Source: Pseudomonas putida (GTDB lineage: Bacteria; Pseudomonadota; Gammaproteobacteria; Pseudomonadales; Pseudomonadaceae). From it: a DNA stretch of 64,000 bases. This document shows, in pieces, positions 61,426 to 64,000 of this stretch (positions within the stretch are counted from its first letter, which is position 1; each line of letters opens with the position of its first letter). Made by a program: the position numbers and the translations under genes. The stretch lies in the NCBI RefSeq assembly GCF_003228315.1, contig NZ_CP029693.1, forward strand, positions 4,863,501 through 4,927,500, in the 5' to 3' direction. The notes under the pieces were generated by a model. It searched no databases and had not been told where the DNA came from. It saw nothing but the letters and a program-made list of their open reading frames with translations.

Positions 61426-61539
61426 AGGCGTCTTATGTGGTTGGCGTCAGGCCGCAGCCCTGGGAATGATGTTTGCCGGCGTCCGCTATTGGAACACCGT
61501 GAACCGAGTCTGGAAACCGGCGCGCAGGGATGGTGACAT

Positions 61540-62460
61540 TCAGCGCGTCGCGGCCAGGCTCTCCAGAAAACTCTCCAGCACCAGATGTGGGCGGCGCCCC
61601 TTGCGGGTGACCGAGGCGAGGCTCAGGTCATAGAAGCGTGCCTTGGGTTTCAGCGCGCGCAAGCGACCTTGCTGAACCCAAAGGCTGGCGTAGTGATCCG
61701 GCAGGTAACCGATGTAGCGACCGGTCAGGATCAGGAAGGCCATGCCTTCGCGGTCGGAGGCGCTGGCGGTGCAATTGAGCGCCTGGTAATGCGCCTGGAT
61801 GTCCACCGGCAGGCGAAAGGTCGGGGCGATCGCGTCCTGTTGATTGAGGCGCGCATCGTCCAGCTGTTTGTCATCGACGTAAAACAGCGGATGCCCCACC
61901 GCGCAATACAGTAGCGAACGTTCGCTGTAGAGCGGCTGATACTCCAGTCCCGACAACGCACTGGCCTGCGGTACCACGCCGACATGCAAACGGCCGTCGA
62001 GTACGCCTTGCTCCACTTCATTGGGCGGGATCATGCGGATCTGGATCTGCACGTCCGGCCCGCGCTCCTTCAGTTGCGCCAACGCATGGGTGATACGCAT
62101 GTGGGGCAGGGTGACCAGATTATCGGTGAGGCCGATGGTCAACTCACCGCGCAGATGCTGATGCAGGCCGTTGACCTCGGTGCGAAAACTTTCCAGCGCA
62201 CTCAATAGCTGCAGCGCCGATTGATAGACCTCGCGGCCTTCTTCGGTCAGGGAAAAACCGGCGCGACCCCGCTGGCACAGACGCAGGCCGAGTCGCTGCT
62301 CCAGGTCGCTCATCTGTTGGCTGATGGCCGAGCGGCCAATGCCGAGCACGCTTTCGGCGGCGGAGAAGCCACCGGACTCGACCACACTGCGGAAGATCCG
62401 CAACAGGCGAATATCAAAGTCGCTGACTTGCGCCAACGGGTCGGGACGGCGGCTACTCAT
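61540..62460 (-). CDS. bauR: BauR, LysR-type regulator of beta-alanine catabolism
   Basis: 306 residues: N-terminal winged helix-turn-helix (about 15-75, LLRIFRSVVESGGFSAAESVL, RSAISQQMSDLEQRLGLRL) and LysR effector domain (about 100-300). The P. aeruginosa regulator BauR is divergent from bauA in the same way, which is the main basis for the name. A perfect palindrome lies 17 bp upstream of its start codon. Confidence 0.87.
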   Translation of the reverse strand: MSSRRPDPLAQVSDFDIRLLRIFRSVVESGGFSAAESVLGIGRSAISQQMSDLEQRLGLRLCQRGRAGFSLTEEGREVYQSALQLLSALESFRTEVNGLHQHLRGELTIGLTDNLVTLPHMRITHALAQLKERGPDVQIQIRMIPPNEVEQGVLDGRLHVGVVPQASALSGLEYQPLYSERSLLYCAVGHPLFYVDDKQLDDARLNQQDAIAPTFRLPVDIQAHYQALNCTASASDREGMAFLILTGRYIGYLPDHYASLWVQQGRLRALKPKARFYDLSLASVTRKGRRPHLVLESFLESLAATR

Positions 62461-62476
62461 GTGGCTGGCTCGATAG

Positions 62477-62497
62477 TTTAGTCAGGTGCTGACTAAA
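62477..62497. promoter_or_regulatory. Palindromic probable BauR operator
   Basis: TTTAGTCAG-GTG-CTGACTAAA, a perfect 9-bp inverted repeat around a 3-base centre containing the T-N11-A motif of LysR regulators. It lies in the 139-bp bauR/bauA gap, 17 bp from the bauR start and about 103 bp from the bauA start, so it could serve autoregulation and bauA activation. Assignment to BauR is by position. Confidence 0.7.
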
Positions 62498-62599
62498 GGT
62501 TAGAAAAGTTGGATTTCACCGACTTTATCCTCGTGTCAATTTAGCTGCAACAACGCTTTTCATTCCCTGCGCCGCTTATTGCCTTGCGAGGTTCCACCC

Positions 62600-63949
62600 A
62601 TGAATTTGCCTGAAAACGCTCCGACTTCTCTGGCCAGCCAACTGAAGCTCGATGCGCACTGGATGCCGTACACCGCCAACCGCAACTTCCAGCGTGACCC
62701 GCGCCTGATCGTGGGTGCCGAAGGCAGCTGGCTGATCGACGACAAGGGCCGCAAGGTTTACGACTCGCTGTCGGGCCTGTGGACCTGCGGTGCCGGTCAC
62801 ACCCGCAAGGAAATTCAGGAAGCGGTCACCAAGCAACTGGGCACCCTCGATTACTCGCCAGGCTTCCAGTACGGCCACCCGCTGTCGTTCCAGCTGGCGG
62901 AAAAAATCACCGACCTGACGCCTGGCAACCTGAACCACGTGTTCTTCACCGACTCCGGCTCCGAATGCGCCGACACCGCGGTGAAGATGGTTCGCGCCTA
63001 CTGGCGCCTGAAAGGCCAGCCGACCAAGACCAAAATGATTGGCCGTGCCCGTGGCTACCACGGCGTGAACATCGCCGGCACCAGCCTGGGCGGTGTCAAC
63101 GGCAACCGCAAGCTGTTCGGTCAGGCGATGATGGATGTCGACCACCTGCCGCACACCTTGCTGGCGAGCAATGCCTTCTCCCGTGGCATGCCGGAGCAGG
63201 GCGGTATCGCGCTGGCCGATGAGCTGCTGAAACTGATCGAGCTGCACGATGCCTCGAACATCGCCGCGGTGTTCGTCGAGCCTCTGGCCGGTTCCGCTGG
63301 CGTGCTGGTACCGCCACAGGGTTACCTCAAGCGTCTGCGTGAGATTTGCGATCAGCACAGCATCCTGCTGGTGTTCGACGAAGTGATCACCGGTTTCGGC
63401 CGTACCGGCACCATGTTCGGCGCCACCACCTTCGGCGTGACCCCTGACCTGATGTGCATCGCCAAGCAAGTCACCAACGGCGCGATCCCGATGGGCGCGG
63501 TGATTGCCAGCTCCGAGATCTACCAGACCTTCATGAACCAGGCCACGCCTGAATACGCTGTGGAATTCCCGCACGGCTACACCTATTCGGCTCACCCGGT
63601 CGCCTGCGCCGCTGGCCTGGCTGCACTGGACCTGCTGCAAAAGGAAAGCCTGGTGCAGAGCGTGGCCGACGTCGCGCCGCATTTCGAAAATGCGCTGCAC
63701 GGGCTCAAAGGCACGAAAAACATCATCGACATCCGCAACTACGGCCTGGCCGGTGCCATCCAGATCGCTCCGCGTGACGGCGATGCCATCGTGCGTCCGT
63801 TCGAGGCGGGCATGGCGCTGTGGAAAGCCGGCTTCTACGTGCGCTTCGGCGGCGACACCCTGCAGTTCGGCCCAACTTTCAACAGCAAACCGCAGGATCT
63901 CGATCGCCTGTTCGACGCGGTTGGCGAAGTGTTGAGCAAACTCGACTGA
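62600..63949 (+). CDS. bauA: Beta-alanine:pyruvate aminotransferase
   Basis: 449 residues of class III PLP transaminases (omega-amino acid:pyruvate type). The PLP lysine is Lys289 (CIAKQVTNG), the PLP-nitrogen Asp is Asp260 (LLVFDEVITGFGRTG), and GSECADTAVKM and RARGYHG bind phosphate and ring. It converts beta-alanine and pyruvate to malonate semialdehyde and alanine; BauC/MmsA would follow outside the window. The ATG at 62600 begins the family N-terminus (MNLPENAPTSLASQLKLDAH) and has GAGG upstream; an earlier in-frame codon at 62579 does not. Confidence 0.95.
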   Translation: MNLPENAPTSLASQLKLDAHWMPYTANRNFQRDPRLIVGAEGSWLIDDKGRKVYDSLSGLWTCGAGHTRKEIQEAVTKQLGTLDYSPGFQYGHPLSFQLAEKITDLTPGNLNHVFFTDSGSECADTAVKMVRAYWRLKGQPTKTKMIGRARGYHGVNIAGTSLGGVNGNRKLFGQAMMDVDHLPHTLLASNAFSRGMPEQGGIALADELLKLIELHDASNIAAVFVEPLAGSAGVLVPPQGYLKRLREICDQHSILLVFDEVITGFGRTGTMFGATTFGVTPDLMCIAKQVTNGAIPMGAVIASSEIYQTFMNQATPEYAVEFPHGYTYSAHPVACAAGLAALDLLQKESLVQSVADVAPHFENALHGLKGTKNIIDIRNYGLAGAIQIAPRDGDAIVRPFEAGMALWKAGFYVRFGGDTLQFGPTFNSKPQDLDRLFDAVGEVLSKLD

Positions 63950-63979
63950 TTTGACGCTACAGCGCACCTCTATATAGAA

Positions 63980-64000
63980 GGCGCCCTTTAATGGGCGCCC
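63980..64000 (+). terminator. Hairpin at the window edge after bauA
   Basis: GGCGCCC pairs with GGGCGCC around TTTAAT; the right side runs off the window, so any T tract cannot be seen. Confidence 0.6.

Overview
The window is about 62% G+C and reads as chromosome of a Pseudomonas of the fluorescens group. The evidence is gene content and order (accB-aroQ-dsbD-chemoreceptor-gcbA, the pprA/pprB/tad/flp locus, copA-cueR/copZ, bauR/bauA) and the many REP/REPIN elements starting CTGTAGGAGCGAGC. No rRNA, tRNA, CRISPR array, prophage or insertion sequence was seen.

Layout. 1-6.4 kb, minus strand: accB (partial), aroQ, dsbD, a helical-sensor chemoreceptor and the diguanylate cyclase gcbA. 6.4-18.2 kb, mainly plus strand: a DUF2333 protein, a Nudix hydrolase, a SUI1-like factor, arginine decarboxylase speA, an isolated short vgrG with its DUF4123 adaptor, a MATE transporter, a MazG-like pyrophosphohydrolase overlapping cmoM, and two tandem DUF4136 lipoproteins. 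18.3-34.1 kb: a near-complete Tad (Flp pilus) locus with TadG, sensor PprA, TadE, prepilin peptidase FppA, regulator PprB, DUF3613 protein, TadD, C, B, A, Z, RcpA, RcpC, divergent flp pilin and a single-domain response regulator. 34.1-35.1 kb is gene-free and filled with repeats. 35.1-38.5 kb: a TpsB-type outer-membrane transporter and a Gly/Val-rich repetitive lipoprotein. 38.8-43.5 kb: MaoC dehydratase, FabG-like reductase, thiolase and an AraC regulator, a small fatty-acyl module. 43.6-50.8 kb: a dCACHE chemoreceptor, a RIO kinase and a copper-efflux cluster (copA-cueR, a small periplasmic protein, copZ) with two CueR-type promoters. 50.9-64 kb: a Bcr/CflA exporter, a divergent oxidoreductase/LysR pair, an ArsR regulator, adenosine/adenine deaminase, a calcium/proton antiporter, 8-oxoguanine deaminase, an SDR, a YigZ protein, and the divergent bauR/bauA pair for beta-alanine catabolism.

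How the genes fit together. Surface attachment recurs: GcbA makes c-di-GMP, PprAB controls Tad pili, and the TpsB/lipoprotein pair may export or anchor a surface protein. Copper export is a self-contained CueR regulon. The two deaminases act on purine bases.

Most striking. There are about 17 REPIN-type REP pairs. Most fall into two sharp size classes (six of exactly 102 bp, about nine of 90-92 bp) with different interiors. One supplies the last codon and stop codon of the TpsB gene, so the protein ends in Leu rather than the aromatic residue usual for the family. A separate repeat of roughly 290-340 bp occurs three times around the tad locus. A perfect 21-bp palindrome lies between bauR and bauA. 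Perfect DnaA boxes flank an AT-rich stretch near 60.6-60.8 kb. All names come from reading the translations; no database search was run.
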